From Candidatus Nanohaloarchaea archaeon (GTDB taxonomy: Archaea; EX4484-52; GLR71), in assembly GCA_030671745.1 (NCBI GenBank), contig DAOVHT010000022.1, positions 1 to 13,649 on the forward strand: DNA of 13,649 bases. Reading direction: 5' to 3'. The first letter of the stretch is position 1, and each line of letters begins with the position of its first letter. The notes beneath the pieces were generated by a model, which worked only from the letters and a program-made list of their open reading frames with translations, was not told where the DNA came from and ran no database searches. Positions 1 through 6,950 of this stretch are shown in pieces. A program made the translations under genes and the position numbers.

Positions 1-3
1 AAA

Positions 4-12
4 CTATATAAA
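4..12 (+). promoter_or_regulatory. TATA box of the putative small RNA gene
   Basis: The sequence ctatataaa is a good archaeal TATA box. Its centre lies about 27 nt before base 35, where a perfect 8-bp stem begins, which is the expected TATA-to-start distance. This is an inference from spacing; the upstream purine-rich BRE lies outside the window and cannot be seen. Confidence 0.5.
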
Positions 13-34
13 CTCAGACATACAAAATAATCAA

Positions 35-137
35 GTCCTAATTAACTTAACTATAGTTCTTTACTATAAAAACCCCATTAGGACAGATACCCTGGATTAG
101 GTGGGGGGATGCGAAAGCTTCCACCCAACCACTTTTC
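35..137 (+). ncRNA. Putative structured non-coding RNA of about 100 nt, family not recognised
   Basis: No open reading frame fits here. Arm 35-42 (GTCCTAAT) pairs perfectly with 77-84 (ATTAGGAC), enclosing a smaller hairpin 52-57/63-68 (TATAGT/ACTATA) with a 5-nt loop. A second stem pairs 100-112 with 117-130 around a GAAA tetraloop (113-116): 11 pairs, a U-U and a G-A mismatch and one bulged A. Bases 73-132 contain 34 G or C out of 60, far above the surrounding AT-rich DNA, a known hallmark of RNA genes in AT-rich archaeal genomes. A TATA box at 4-12 and T-tracts at 133-152 bracket the element, so it looks like a free-standing gene. The GNRA loop appears only on the + strand. It does not match tRNA, 5S, SRP or RNase P consensus by eye. 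It might also be a leader element of psmA, although the T-tracts argue against read-through. Exact ends are estimates. Confidence 0.45.
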
Positions 138-152
138 TTATCTTATATTTTT
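133..152 (+). terminator. T-tract terminator of the putative small RNA
   Basis: TTTT at 133-136 and TTTTT at 148-152 directly follow the GC-rich hairpin on the + strand. Archaeal RNA polymerase terminates at such U-runs. Confidence 0.4.
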
Positions 153-230
153 ACAAAAATCAAATAAAAAATAAACCACACACAATAGTAAAATATATAA
201 AGACTCATTCTGTATTATATGACGTATAAG

Positions 231-255
231 AAGAAAAAATGAGATTATTTTTCTT
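231..255. repeat. Inverted repeat, 8-bp arms, before psmA
   Basis: AAGAAAAA (231-238) is the reverse complement of TTTTTCTT (248-255), with a 9-nt loop. Both arms are homopolymer-like, so the repeat could be chance. As RNA it would form a weak A-U hairpin with a T-run on the 3' side. Confidence 0.3.
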
Positions 256-262
256 GAAAAAA

Positions 263-285
263 GCAATATAAACTATATATATTGC
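263..285 (+). promoter_or_regulatory. psmA promoter: TATA box inside an inverted repeat
   Basis: The TATA-like stretch aactatatatat (271-282) lies about 60 nt before the psmA ATG, giving a predicted leader of roughly 30 nt that would include the GGTGAT site at 328-333. The TATA box is enclosed by an inverted repeat, GCAATATA (263-270) and TATATTGC (278-285), with a 7-nt spacer. Binding of a dimeric regulator there would block TBP, but in AT-rich DNA the symmetry may be accidental. Another TATA-like stretch at 307-322 is too close to the start codon to leave room for the Shine-Dalgarno site. Confidence 0.45.
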
Positions 286-336
286 GCACATAAAATATTG
301 ATAAACTAGTATAATTGTATAATCATCGGTGATATA

Positions 337-1032
337 ATGGATATGATGCCAGAACACATGGGTTACGACAGGACAATTGTTGTATTTTCTCCGGACGGAA
401 GACTCTTCCAGGTAGAATACGCAAGAGAGGCTGTAAACAAAGGCGCAACAGCATTCGGCCTAGTATTTAAAGATGGCATTGTTCTTTGCGCACAGAAAAG
501 AATTTCAAAGCTGGTCAAATTCGCAGACAAAATATTCCAGATTGATGATCACATAGGTCTTGTAGCAACAGGAATTGTTGCAGATGCAAGAGTCATGGTT
601 GACTCATCAAGAGTAAAAGCACAACAGCACAGAATGGTTTATAATACAAGCATCTCAACAGCAAGCATTGCAAAATACCTTGCAGACAGGCAACAGCTTT
701 ATACACAACACGCAGGAGTAAGACCATATGGTGTTTCAATGCTAATTGGTGGTATAAATGATGAAGCTGCACTTTACGAGACAGACCCGAGCGGAATACT
801 GATGGAATGTCTTGCAAAAGCAGTAGGACAAAAGGCAGACAAGATAAACAAATTCTTCGAAGATAAATACGAAGAAGGTATGGATGAAAAGAAAGCGGTC
901 CAATTCTCAATTGAAGCCCTTAAGAAACAGGGGAAAATTGAGGTAGAAGGAATAAACCTTGTTACAATCAAAAAAGGTAAATACACAAAATATGACAAGG
1001 ACATACTAAAAGAACAGGGTATCAAATTATGA
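337..1032 (+). CDS. psmA: Proteasome alpha subunit
   Basis: Forms the outer heptameric rings of the archaeal 20S proteasome, which gate entry of unfolded proteins to the catalytic beta rings. The 231-aa product has the normal family length. The N-terminal gate motif YDR is at residues 10-12, followed by the alpha-subunit signature FSPDGRLFQVEYA and, further on, GVRPYGVS. There is no catalytic N-terminal threonine, as expected for alpha. The start ATG follows a GGTGAT Shine-Dalgarno site (328-333) by 3 nt; the later in-frame ATGs (M3, M4, M8) lie farther from it. It is the first gene of the exosome superoperon and overlaps the SBDS start by 4 nt (ATGA), so the two are translationally coupled. 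The beta subunit is not in the window. Confidence 0.97.
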   Translation: MDMMPEHMGYDRTIVVFSPDGRLFQVEYAREAVNKGATAFGLVFKDGIVLCAQKRISKLVKFADKIFQIDDHIGLVATGIVADARVMVDSSRVKAQQHRMVYNTSISTASIAKYLADRQQLYTQHAGVRPYGVSMLIGGINDEAALYETDPSGILMECLAKAVGQKADKINKFFEDKYEEGMDEKKAVQFSIEALKKQGKIEVEGINLVTIKKGKYTKYDKDILKEQGIKL

Positions 1033-1760
1033 GTGTAGACCACATCATCGCAAAGATATCATTTCACGGTAAAGATTTCGAGATAATCGTAGATTCGAAA
1101 AAGATAAACGATTATAAGAGCGGAAAAATATCAGACATAAGTGATATCCTAATTGTAGATGGAGTTTTCAGAAACTTAAGAAAAGTAAAAAGCTTAGACA
1201 AAGGTGTTCTTTTCAAAGATAATAAAACAGTCCTACGTGTAGAAGACTCAGAACTCAGCACAGTCTTCAACACCACAGACCACCAGACCATCGCAAAGAA
1301 AATCATCGATGATGGTGAAATACAATACACGACAGAACAAAGAAAAGCACTTCTTGAACGCAAACAAAGAGCAGTCATAAACCTCATAGCCAACCAGAGC
1401 ATAGACCCAAGAACAAATGCACCACACACTCCGGCAAGGATAGAATCCGCAATGAAACAGGCAAGAGCATCAGTTGACATGCACAAACCTGCAGAATCCC
1501 AAGTTCAAGACATAATAAAAAACATACCATCCATACTCCCAATAAAACTGGAATTTAAAGAGATCGAAATAAAGACACCTATAAAATATGCAGGTCTGCT
1601 CAAAAAGATAATGCAAGATTTCGGACAGATAGAAAAAGAGAATTGGATAGGTACCAATTACATCGCAATGATTTCAATAGGTGCAGGACTTGTTGACACA
1701 TTTTTAGGTAAAGTGAACGGCTTGACTCATGGAGAAGCAATATGCAGAATTGTAAATTAA
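1029..1760 (+). CDS. sbds: Ribosome maturation protein SBDS (Sdo1 family)
   Basis: SBDS/Sdo1 acts in late maturation of the large ribosomal subunit; in eukaryotes it works with an EF-2-like GTPase to release eIF6. The 243-aa protein has the usual archaeal length and three-domain plan: an N-terminal FYSH domain (about 1-90), a central helical domain containing the conserved stretch HTPARIESAMKQAR, and a C-terminal ferredoxin-like domain (from about 170). The start overlaps the psmA stop (ATGA), giving coupled translation. Placement between the proteasome and exosome genes is the conserved archaeal arrangement. The 77-nt gap after it is AT-rich and contains only the rrp4 Shine-Dalgarno site and weak TATA-like stretches. 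Confidence 0.95.
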   Translation: MSVDHIIAKISFHGKDFEIIVDSKKINDYKSGKISDISDILIVDGVFRNLRKVKSLDKGVLFKDNKTVLRVEDSELSTVFNTTDHQTIAKKIIDDGEIQYTTEQRKALLERKQRAVINLIANQSIDPRTNAPHTPARIESAMKQARASVDMHKPAESQVQDIIKNIPSILPIKLEFKEIEIKTPIKYAGLLKKIMQDFGQIEKENWIGTNYIAMISIGAGLVDTFLGKVNGLTHGEAICRIVN

Positions 1761-1837
1761 TAATAAATAAAAAGAATCATAATTAAAAACACAATTTAAA
1801 ACAACAAACAATCAGATTATAATTAGAGGTGAAATAA

Positions 1838-2632
1838 ATGACTTCAGTAAAAATCATTCCAAAAAAGGAAGATACAACAATAAAAAATACAACAGAAAAA
1901 AAGGATACTAAGACTGGAAAAAAAAGCACAGAACAGTCAAACACAATAGTATTGCCCGGTGACATACTTGTAGAAAGCATAGATTTTCTAACAGGTCATG
2001 GAACATACAGGGAAGGAAAAAAGATATATTCAAAAATTCTTGGAATCCTAAGAAAGAAAGAACATGTCATAAGCGTGATACCACTTTCAGGAACATATCA
2101 ACCAAAACCAAGAGATTTCATAATTGGTGAAGTAGCATATGTAGGTTACTCAAATTGGAGAGTTGATTTCGGTCATCCAAACTCAGCAACATTACCTATG
2201 TCAGGAGTACCTGAATTCATAGAGAATGGTGCAGACCTTTCAAAATATTACAAACGAGGAGACTTACTTTTCGCACCGATTGAGTCAGTGACTAAAAATA
2301 TGATCATACAGATCTCAATGAAAGACAAGAGAGCACGAAAACTTTTCGGCGGTAAAATAATTAATATATCACCTTCAAAAGTACCAAGAGTCATAGGCAA
2401 AGAAGGTACTATGATAGCTCAGATTAAAAACAAGACAGGTTGCATCATAAATGTCAGCCAGAACGGTAGGATCTGGATCAAGGGTGATAATGAACCGCTT
2501 GCTACAAGAACCATAAAGATGGTTGAAAAACTTTCACACAAGAAAGGATTGACTGAAACCATATCCCAATATCTTGATGAAGAAGTTAAGAAGATGGGCA
2601 CTCCGAAATCGAAAGATACGGAGAAACAATAA
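1838..2632 (+). CDS. rrp4: Exosome RNA-binding cap subunit Rrp4
   Basis: Rrp4 forms the RNA-binding cap on the Rrp41/Rrp42 hexamer of the archaeal exosome, a 3'-5' phosphorolytic RNase. Domains: N-terminal beta domain (about 37-90, VLPGDIL then GHGTYREGKKIY), S1 domain (about 91-160, PRDFIIGEVAYVG) and KH domain (about 170-230) with its loop GKEG at 187-190. The product is 264 aa. It starts with about 35 lysine- and threonine-rich residues before the conserved domain, longer than the short leaders of well-studied Rrp4 proteins. The start is supported by GAGGTGA just upstream, and the next methionine is at residue 121, so the tail appears real. The gene opens the rrp4-rrp41-rrp42 block. Confidence 0.95.
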   Translation: MTSVKIIPKKEDTTIKNTTEKKDTKTGKKSTEQSNTIVLPGDILVESIDFLTGHGTYREGKKIYSKILGILRKKEHVISVIPLSGTYQPKPRDFIIGEVAYVGYSNWRVDFGHPNSATLPMSGVPEFIENGADLSKYYKRGDLLFAPIESVTKNMIIQISMKDKRARKLFGGKIINISPSKVPRVIGKEGTMIAQIKNKTGCIINVSQNGRIWIKGDNEPLATRTIKMVEKLSHKKGLTETISQYLDEEVKKMGTPKSKDTEKQ

Positions 2633-2643
2633 AGGTGATAATT

Positions 2644-3366
2644 ATGGCATCAAATGTACCAGAAAAATACAAGACATTGATTAAGAACAATAAAAGAATT
2701 GATGGACGAAAACTTGATGAACTACGACCCGTAAAAATAGAAGTGGGTGTTGTACCATCAGCAGACGGATCCGCATACATAGAGATTGGAAACACAAAAG
2801 TACTTGTAGCAGTCCATGGACCAAAAGAGATGTTCCCGAGACACATGATAAACGAGGACAGAGCAGTATTGAATGTACGATACGCAATGCTTCCATTTTC
2901 AACATCAGAGCGAGTACGTCCAGGTCCAAGCAGACGAAGTAATGAAATTTCAAAAGTTACAAGACATGCACTTGAATCAGTGATATTCCTTGAAGAATTT
3001 CCAGCAATGGGAATCGACTTGACACTCGACATCATACAGGCAGATGCAGGAACAAGAGCAACAGCAATAACAGCTGCATCAGTAGCACTTGCACATGCAG
3101 GAATACCAATGAAAGGTCTTGTAGCCGCAACAGCTATCGGAAAGATAAACGACAAGCTAGCAGTTGACTTGAATGGTCCTGAAGACAATTTCGGTCAGAC
3201 AGACATGCCTATCGCAATGATATCCACAAACAAGAACATAACATTATTACAGATGGATGGAGACTTCACAAAAGAAGAATTTAAGACATCCTTAGAAATG
3301 GCAAAAAAAGCGATAGATCCATTATTTGAAGCACAACGAGCTGCGCTTCAGAAATATTACGAATAG
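2644..3366 (+). CDS. rrp41: Exosome catalytic subunit Rrp41 (RNase PH family)
   Basis: Rrp41 is the catalytic RNase PH-like subunit; three copies alternate with Rrp42 in the exosome ring and degrade RNA 3'-5' using phosphate. The 240-aa protein shows RIDGRK near the N-terminus, the arginine-rich RNA-binding stretch RVRPGPSRRSNE (about 90-101), GTRAT (137-141) and the acidic catalytic pair D181 and D187 in the GPEDNFGQTDMP stretch, so it looks active. The longest frame begins at GTG 2635, but that GTG is part of the GGTGAT Shine-Dalgarno site (2634-2639); the ATG 4 nt later at 2644 is the better start. Only 11 nt separate it from rrp4. Confidence 0.96.
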   Translation: MASNVPEKYKTLIKNNKRIDGRKLDELRPVKIEVGVVPSADGSAYIEIGNTKVLVAVHGPKEMFPRHMINEDRAVLNVRYAMLPFSTSERVRPGPSRRSNEISKVTRHALESVIFLEEFPAMGIDLTLDIIQADAGTRATAITAASVALAHAGIPMKGLVAATAIGKINDKLAVDLNGPEDNFGQTDMPIAMISTNKNITLLQMDGDFTKEEFKTSLEMAKKAIDPLFEAQRAALQKYYE

Positions 3367-3378
3367 GAGATGATTTAT

Positions 3379-4179
3379 ATGGCACTATTATATCAGAACA
3401 GACAATATATCAGAAATAACATCGCAAAAAAAAGAGAAGACGGAAGAACAAATGAACAATTCAGAGACATAACGATTGAAACTGGTATCATCGGACGGGC
3501 TGAAGGTTCAGCACGAGTAAAGATTGGTGATACTGAAATCATAGCAGGAGTAAAGACAGAGATTGGAAAACCATACCCTGACAGCCCTAGTGAAGGCGTC
3601 ATAATGGTCAATTCAGAATTTTCAGCACTTGCAAGTCCTGATTTTGAAAATGGACCTCCAAGAGAAGATTCAATCGAACTGTCCCGTGTTGTTGACAGAG
3701 GCATAAGAGAATCCAAGACTGTCGATGTTGAAAAACTTTGCATAGAGAAAGGCGAGAAAGTATGGATGGTCTTTGTAGACATTACAATTGTAAATCACGA
3801 TGGAAACCTTATAGATGCAGCAGGTATTGGAGCAATAACCGCACTTTTAACAGCACAATTACCAAAACTGAATGAAGACGGAACTGTAGAAAGGGAAGAA
3901 TTTGAAGGAAATCTACCAATCACACAGATACCAGTCCCAGTCACATCAGGTCTTATAAACAATACGATCATAACAGACATGAGTAAAGATGAGACAGAAT
4001 GTTCAGACGCAAGATTCACAGTGACAACAATAGAGAATGAAAACTACTGTGCAATGCAGAAAGCAGGACCTTCTGAACTTACAGAAGAACAGATGCTAAA
4101 GATAGCAGACATAGCACAGAAAGAAAGCAAAAGAATAAGAGCTGCCATTAAGACAGCAGTAAAGAAACACAAAGCATGA
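3379..4179 (+). CDS. rrp42: Exosome non-catalytic ring subunit Rrp42
   Basis: Rrp42 is the second RNase PH-like ring subunit; it is inactive itself but completes the composite active site and RNA path with Rrp41. The 266-aa product has REDGRTNEQFRDITIETG near the N-terminus, the SEFSALASPDF stretch, and NHDGNLIDAAGIGA in the middle, all typical of Rrp42. In the C-terminal region the Rrp41 acidic catalytic motif is not conserved (ITDMSKDETECSD instead). An in-frame ATG at 3370 falls inside the Shine-Dalgarno-like GGAGATGAT (3366-3374); ATG 3379 with a 4-nt spacer matches the pattern of rrp41 and is preferred. It follows rrp41 by 12 nt. Confidence 0.95.
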   Translation: MALLYQNRQYIRNNIAKKREDGRTNEQFRDITIETGIIGRAEGSARVKIGDTEIIAGVKTEIGKPYPDSPSEGVIMVNSEFSALASPDFENGPPREDSIELSRVVDRGIRESKTVDVEKLCIEKGEKVWMVFVDITIVNHDGNLIDAAGIGAITALLTAQLPKLNEDGTVEREEFEGNLPITQIPVPVTSGLINNTIITDMSKDETECSDARFTVTTIENENYCAMQKAGPSELTEEQMLKIADIAQKESKRIRAAIKTAVKKHKA

Positions 4180-4185
4180 TAAACA

Positions 4186-4194
4186 TTTAAAAAG
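4186..4194 (+). promoter_or_regulatory. Possible internal promoter before the L37Ae gene
   Basis: TTTAAAAAG resembles a TATA box and lies in the 50-nt gap after rrp42, about 40 nt before the L37Ae start. It would allow the ribosomal/RNA polymerase genes to be transcribed separately from the exosome genes. Judged from sequence and spacing only. Confidence 0.3.
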
Positions 4195-4229
4195 CTTTGT
4201 TTTAAACAATAGAGAGAAGATGATTGCAT

Positions 4230-4493
4230 ATGGCAACAAAAAAAGTCAAATCTGCAGGCCGGTACGGCATAAGATATGGTAAAAAGATTAGAGATAAGAC
4301 TGCAGCAGTTGAATCAAAATCAAGAGCAGTTCATAAATGTCCTTATTGCCTTAAAAAAGGATTAAAAAGACAATCCGCAGGCATATGGGAATGCAGAATC
4401 TGTAGCAAAAAAGTTGCAGGTGGTGCATACAGTCCAAGAACTTCAGCAATGAAGATTATTGACAATGCATTAGCAAAATTATCAAAACAATAG
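4230..4493 (+). CDS. rpl37ae: Large-subunit ribosomal protein L37Ae (eL43)
   Basis: A zinc-binding protein of the 50S subunit. The 87-aa product has the KSAGRYGIRYGKKIRDK N-terminus and a C4 zinc finger, CPYC (C37, C40) and CRIC (C55, C58), followed by GGAYSPRTSA, all typical of L37Ae. The start is set at ATG 4230, 5 nt after the Shine-Dalgarno-like GAAGATGAT (4216-4224); the in-frame TTG at 4224 overlaps that site and is unlikely. It follows the exosome genes and precedes rpoP, the usual archaeal order. Confidence 0.95.
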   Translation: MATKKVKSAGRYGIRYGKKIRDKTAAVESKSRAVHKCPYCLKKGLKRQSAGIWECRICSKKVAGGAYSPRTSAMKIIDNALAKLSKQ

Positions 4494-4508
4494 ATCTGGT
4501 GAAATTAT

Positions 4509-4643
4509 ATGTATATCTGCTTAAATTGCAAGAAAGCATCCGATATGGAAGATATGACTACGACAGCAATATGCAAATATTGTTCAGGTAGAGTTTTTGT
4601 TAAAGAGCGATCAAAAACTGTAAGAACACAAAACACAGATTAA
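4509..4643 (+). CDS. rpoP: RNA polymerase subunit Rpo12 (RpoP / Rpb12 homologue)
   Basis: A 44-aa zinc-ribbon subunit of the archaeal RNA polymerase that helps hold the assembly platform together. The frame reads MYICLNCKKA and later AICKYCSGRVFVKERSKTV: four cysteines C4, C7, C22 and C25 in two CxxC pairs, then the basic tail with the R-V-F-V-K-E-R stretch that marks Rpb12/Rpc10. A GGTGA Shine-Dalgarno site (4498-4502) lies 6 nt before the ATG. The length matches the family, and its place between L37Ae and pcc1 fits. It is short enough to be missed by a length-filtered gene finder. Confidence 0.93.
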   Translation: MYICLNCKKASDMEDMTTTAICKYCSGRVFVKERSKTVRTQNTD

Positions 4644-4654
4644 AGTTAATTGAT

Positions 4655-4903
4655 ATGACACAAAAAGCGACATTGATGCTTGAAAATCCTAAGATGGAAA
4701 CGATAGTTTCCTCTTTAGGAAAAATCAGCAGTTTCAACACAGAAAGGATGACAATTAAAACAACAGATACAGAAACAACACTTACTGTCAATATAACTGC
4801 AAAAGATTCAATTGCATTAAGGGCAGGATTGAATAGTTTTATGAACCTATACAATCTTTCAGACAATATGATAAAAGGTATTTCAGATGGCAGAAGAAAA
4901 TAA
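4655..4903 (+). CDS. pcc1: KEOPS complex subunit Pcc1
   Basis: Pcc1 is the small dimerising subunit of KEOPS, which with Kae1 and Bud32 makes the t6A modification at position 37 of ANN-decoding tRNAs. The 82-aa protein has the family's beta-alpha pattern and its most conserved stretch near the C-terminus, AKDSIALRAGLNSFMNLYNLS. Length fits the family. The site before the ATG is weak (gttaattgat), so translation may depend on the preceding rpoP, 11 nt upstream. Its last 17 nt overlap the prefoldin gene. No other KEOPS gene is in the window. Confidence 0.88.
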   Translation: MTQKATLMLENPKMETIVSSLGKISSFNTERMTIKTTDTETTLTVNITAKDSIALRAGLNSFMNLYNLSDNMIKGISDGRRK

Positions 4904-5195
4904 CAGCAAGATGATGGAAACACAGATGCTCCAGCAGCAGATGCAAAACATCATGATGCAGAAAGAAAATACCAGACTTCAACTCTTAGACATTGAAAAT
5001 GCAATCAAAGAAGTAAAAGATGCAAAAGGCGAAGTCTATAAGACATCAGGAATAGTTTTCATAAAATCAGATAAAGACACAATTCTTAAAGAACTTGAAG
5101 AAAAGAAAAATGACCTAGACATAAGAATGAAATCTCTTGATAAAAGAGAAGAGACATTCAAGAAACAGATTATGGGCACACAAGATAAAGAATAA
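4887..5195 (+). CDS. pfdB: Prefoldin beta subunit
   Basis: Prefoldin is an alpha2-beta4 chaperone that captures unfolded proteins on coiled-coil tentacles and hands them to the thermosome. The 102-aa protein is a coiled coil at both ends (about 8-45 and 65-98) with the beta-hairpin insert KGEVYKTSGIVFIKSD (about 49-64) characteristic of the beta subunit. It is slightly shorter than the usual 115-120 aa. The start ATG sits 17 nt before the pcc1 stop in another frame, giving an overlap that suggests coupled translation. It ends the superoperon. Confidence 0.93.
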   Translation: MAEENNSKMMETQMLQQQMQNIMMQKENTRLQLLDIENAIKEVKDAKGEVYKTSGIVFIKSDKDTILKELEEKKNDLDIRMKSLDKREETFKKQIMGTQDKE

Positions 5196-5238
5196 AAAAC
5201 CTTAAAACAAATTCTTAAAAACAATTATAGGCAATAAG

Positions 5239-5246
5239 TTTATAAT
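5239..5246 (+). promoter_or_regulatory. TATA box of the DHH gene (leaderless configuration)
   Basis: TTTATAAT lies about 25 nt upstream of the ATG at 5268. Since archaeal transcription starts about 25 nt after the TATA centre, the mRNA should begin at or next to the start codon. No Shine-Dalgarno site is seen before this ATG, in contrast to most neighbours. Confidence 0.55.
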
Positions 5247-5267
5247 ACTGATTATCTAATTTTAGAT

Positions 5268-6521
5268 ATGGTTGAAAATATAATCGGTTCAAAAAGCAAG
5301 ATTGCAGTACTTAAAGCACTTTTCAGACACGGAAAAGATAAAGGTACAACAATCAGAAAACTTGCACTAGCCTCAGATACACCTTATTCTGTCACCTACA
5401 GAGACATAGGACATTTCATGGAAGAAGATTTCATAAAAATAAAAAAGAAAGGTACAAACAAGATTATATCATTCAATGAAGATCACAGGCTTTATCCAAA
5501 AATATACACACTTCTGTCATTAGAAGAAAATAATGACGAAATAGAAACTGAAACCAAACCAAAAAAAATGTTCAAACACAAGACCGGACTTATAATAGTC
5601 CATCACAATGCAGACCCAGATGCGATCGGAAGTGCAATTGCACTTGCAAGAGGTTTCAATCAAAGTAACCTCAAGTGTGAGATCTTTGCCCCTGGAGGAT
5701 TAAGTTCACAGAGCAAAAGACTTCTTGAGAAATATCCATACCCAATTACTGAAAAAATAACCAAATATCCTAAATTAGTGTTCATACTTGACACATCCTC
5801 CCCTGAACAATTGAATGGTGCAAGAATACCCGATGAATGTAAGACAATCATCATAGACCACCACAGGCCAGGAAAACTCGCAAGCATGGCAGACATGAAG
5901 ATAATTGATCCCTCCGCACATTCAACCGCAGTACTGGTGTATGACATGTTGACATCTGCAGGGATCCAAATCACAGCAGAGATAGCATTCTTCCTTATGG
6001 CAGCAATTGTGGCAGACACAGGCTTTTTCAGACTAATAGACAAAAGAGACCTGAACATAATCAACAGACTTATCGATCTTGTAAATCTAGATGATGTTTT
6101 TGCAAGTCTCTCCACAAGAGTTGAATATGATGAAAAAGTAGCAAGACTTAAAGGAATGCAGAGTACCGAAGCATATACAATAAAAGATAAGATAATAGTA
6201 TTTTCAGAAGTTGATTCATTTGAATCAAAAGTGGCAAAACACATGATAACCTCATTTGCAGACATTGCAATCGTTGAGAATGTAGGTAAAAATAGCATAA
6301 GGATTAGCGCAAGAGCCAGAAAATATCTAGAGGATTACGTCGACCTTTCATTAATATTTAAAGGCATCGGGAAAGATATAAAAGGAAATGGTGGTGGCCA
6401 CAGGACTGCCGCATCCGCAAACGGTTCCGATAACAGCAACAGAGAAATCGTAAAAGAAAAAATAAAAAAATATCTTGAGTCCGCACTGAATGGTCGCATA
6501 AAACCATTAAAACATAATTAA
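5268..6521 (+). CDS. Winged-helix / DHH-DHHA1 phosphoesterase
   Basis: A 417-aa protein with an N-terminal winged-helix-like DNA- or RNA-binding segment (about 5-70) fused to a RecJ-like DHH phosphoesterase. Metal-binding motifs are intact: HHNADPDAIGS (112-122), LDTS (174-177), DHH (197-199) and VADTGF (248-253). The C-terminal DHHA1 domain has its substrate loop GNGGGH (373-378). Members of this superfamily cleave phosphodiester bonds in oligonucleotides, cyclic dinucleotides or single-stranded DNA; the substrate here cannot be told from sequence. Directly after the exosome genes, removal of short RNA fragments (nanoRNase role) is a reasonable guess. The gene has its own promoter and appears leaderless. 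Confidence 0.9.
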   Translation: MVENIIGSKSKIAVLKALFRHGKDKGTTIRKLALASDTPYSVTYRDIGHFMEEDFIKIKKKGTNKIISFNEDHRLYPKIYTLLSLEENNDEIETETKPKKMFKHKTGLIIVHHNADPDAIGSAIALARGFNQSNLKCEIFAPGGLSSQSKRLLEKYPYPITEKITKYPKLVFILDTSSPEQLNGARIPDECKTIIIDHHRPGKLASMADMKIIDPSAHSTAVLVYDMLTSAGIQITAEIAFFLMAAIVADTGFFRLIDKRDLNIINRLIDLVNLDDVFASLSTRVEYDEKVARLKGMQSTEAYTIKDKIIVFSEVDSFESKVAKHMITSFADIAIVENVGKNSIRISARARKYLEDYVDLSLIFKGIGKDIKGNGGGHRTAASANGSDNSNREIVKEKIKKYLESALNGRIKPLKHN

Positions 6522-6544
6522 AGATAAGTTTAAAAAACAAAATG

Positions 6545-6554
6545 TTTTTATAAG
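6545..6554 (+). promoter_or_regulatory. TATA box for the UPF0147 gene
   Basis: TTTTTATAAG lies about 50 nt before the ATG at 6601. The predicted start near 6575 leaves a leader of about 25 nt containing GAGGTG (6589-6594). Confidence 0.5.
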
Positions 6555-6600
6555 TATCACTGTATATATATCTATATCGAAAATCAATGAGGTGTTTAAT

Positions 6601-6858
6601 ATGGAAATAGAAAATATTGTTGCAGCATTATCCGAAATTAAAGAAGATAAACGAGTACCAAGAAATGTCAGATCCTCACTCCAAGAAACAATCGGGGAAT
6701 TAACATGCGAAAATGAAAATATTTCAATAAAGTTAAATACCGCAATATCAATATTGGATGAGATAAATAATGACACAAACATACAACCATTCACAAGAAC
6801 ACAGATATGGAATATTGTAACTATGCTTGAATCATTCCAGAACGATATGGATTCCTGA
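6601..6858 (+). CDS. UPF0147 family protein
   Basis: A small conserved archaeal protein of unknown function. The 85-aa product shows the family's landmarks: VPRNVR (19-24), ILDEINNDTN (51-60) and TRTQIWNIVTMLES (65-78). The sequence predicts an all-helical bundle. The longer frame starts at GTG 6592, which is inside the GAGGTG Shine-Dalgarno site (6589-6594); ATG 6601, 6 nt downstream, is chosen. It has its own promoter, so its place between the DHH gene and sepF does not establish a common function. Confidence 0.88.
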   Translation: MEIENIVAALSEIKEDKRVPRNVRSSLQETIGELTCENENISIKLNTAISILDEINNDTNIQPFTRTQIWNIVTMLESFQNDMDS

Positions 6859-6950
6859 TAAAAGATAAAAGCTTTTAAATATTACTGAACTAACATATAT
6901 TATAATAATTAAGCTTATTTCATATAATGCTAAAGAGGAGACGAAGTTTT

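Noticed and set aside
35..87. H/ACA guide RNA interpretation of the first stem-loop
   Set aside because: An internal loop and a nearby AGA triplet are present, but no kink-turn and no clear ACA box follow, so the family assignment is not supported.
85..95. AGATACCCTGG resembles a conserved 16S rRNA segment (GATTAGATACCCTGG)
   Set aside because: The match is about 11 bases and the flanks do not fit 16S helix 24; it is part of a different hairpin context, so it is treated as chance.
2586..3188. Long open frame on the - strand inside rrp41 (200 codons)
   Set aside because: It mirrors the codon structure of rrp41 and has no recognisable product.
5660..6298. Long open frame on the - strand inside the DHH gene (212 codons)
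   Set aside because: It is wholly antisense to a well-supported gene, matches no family and has no convincing ribosome-binding site.
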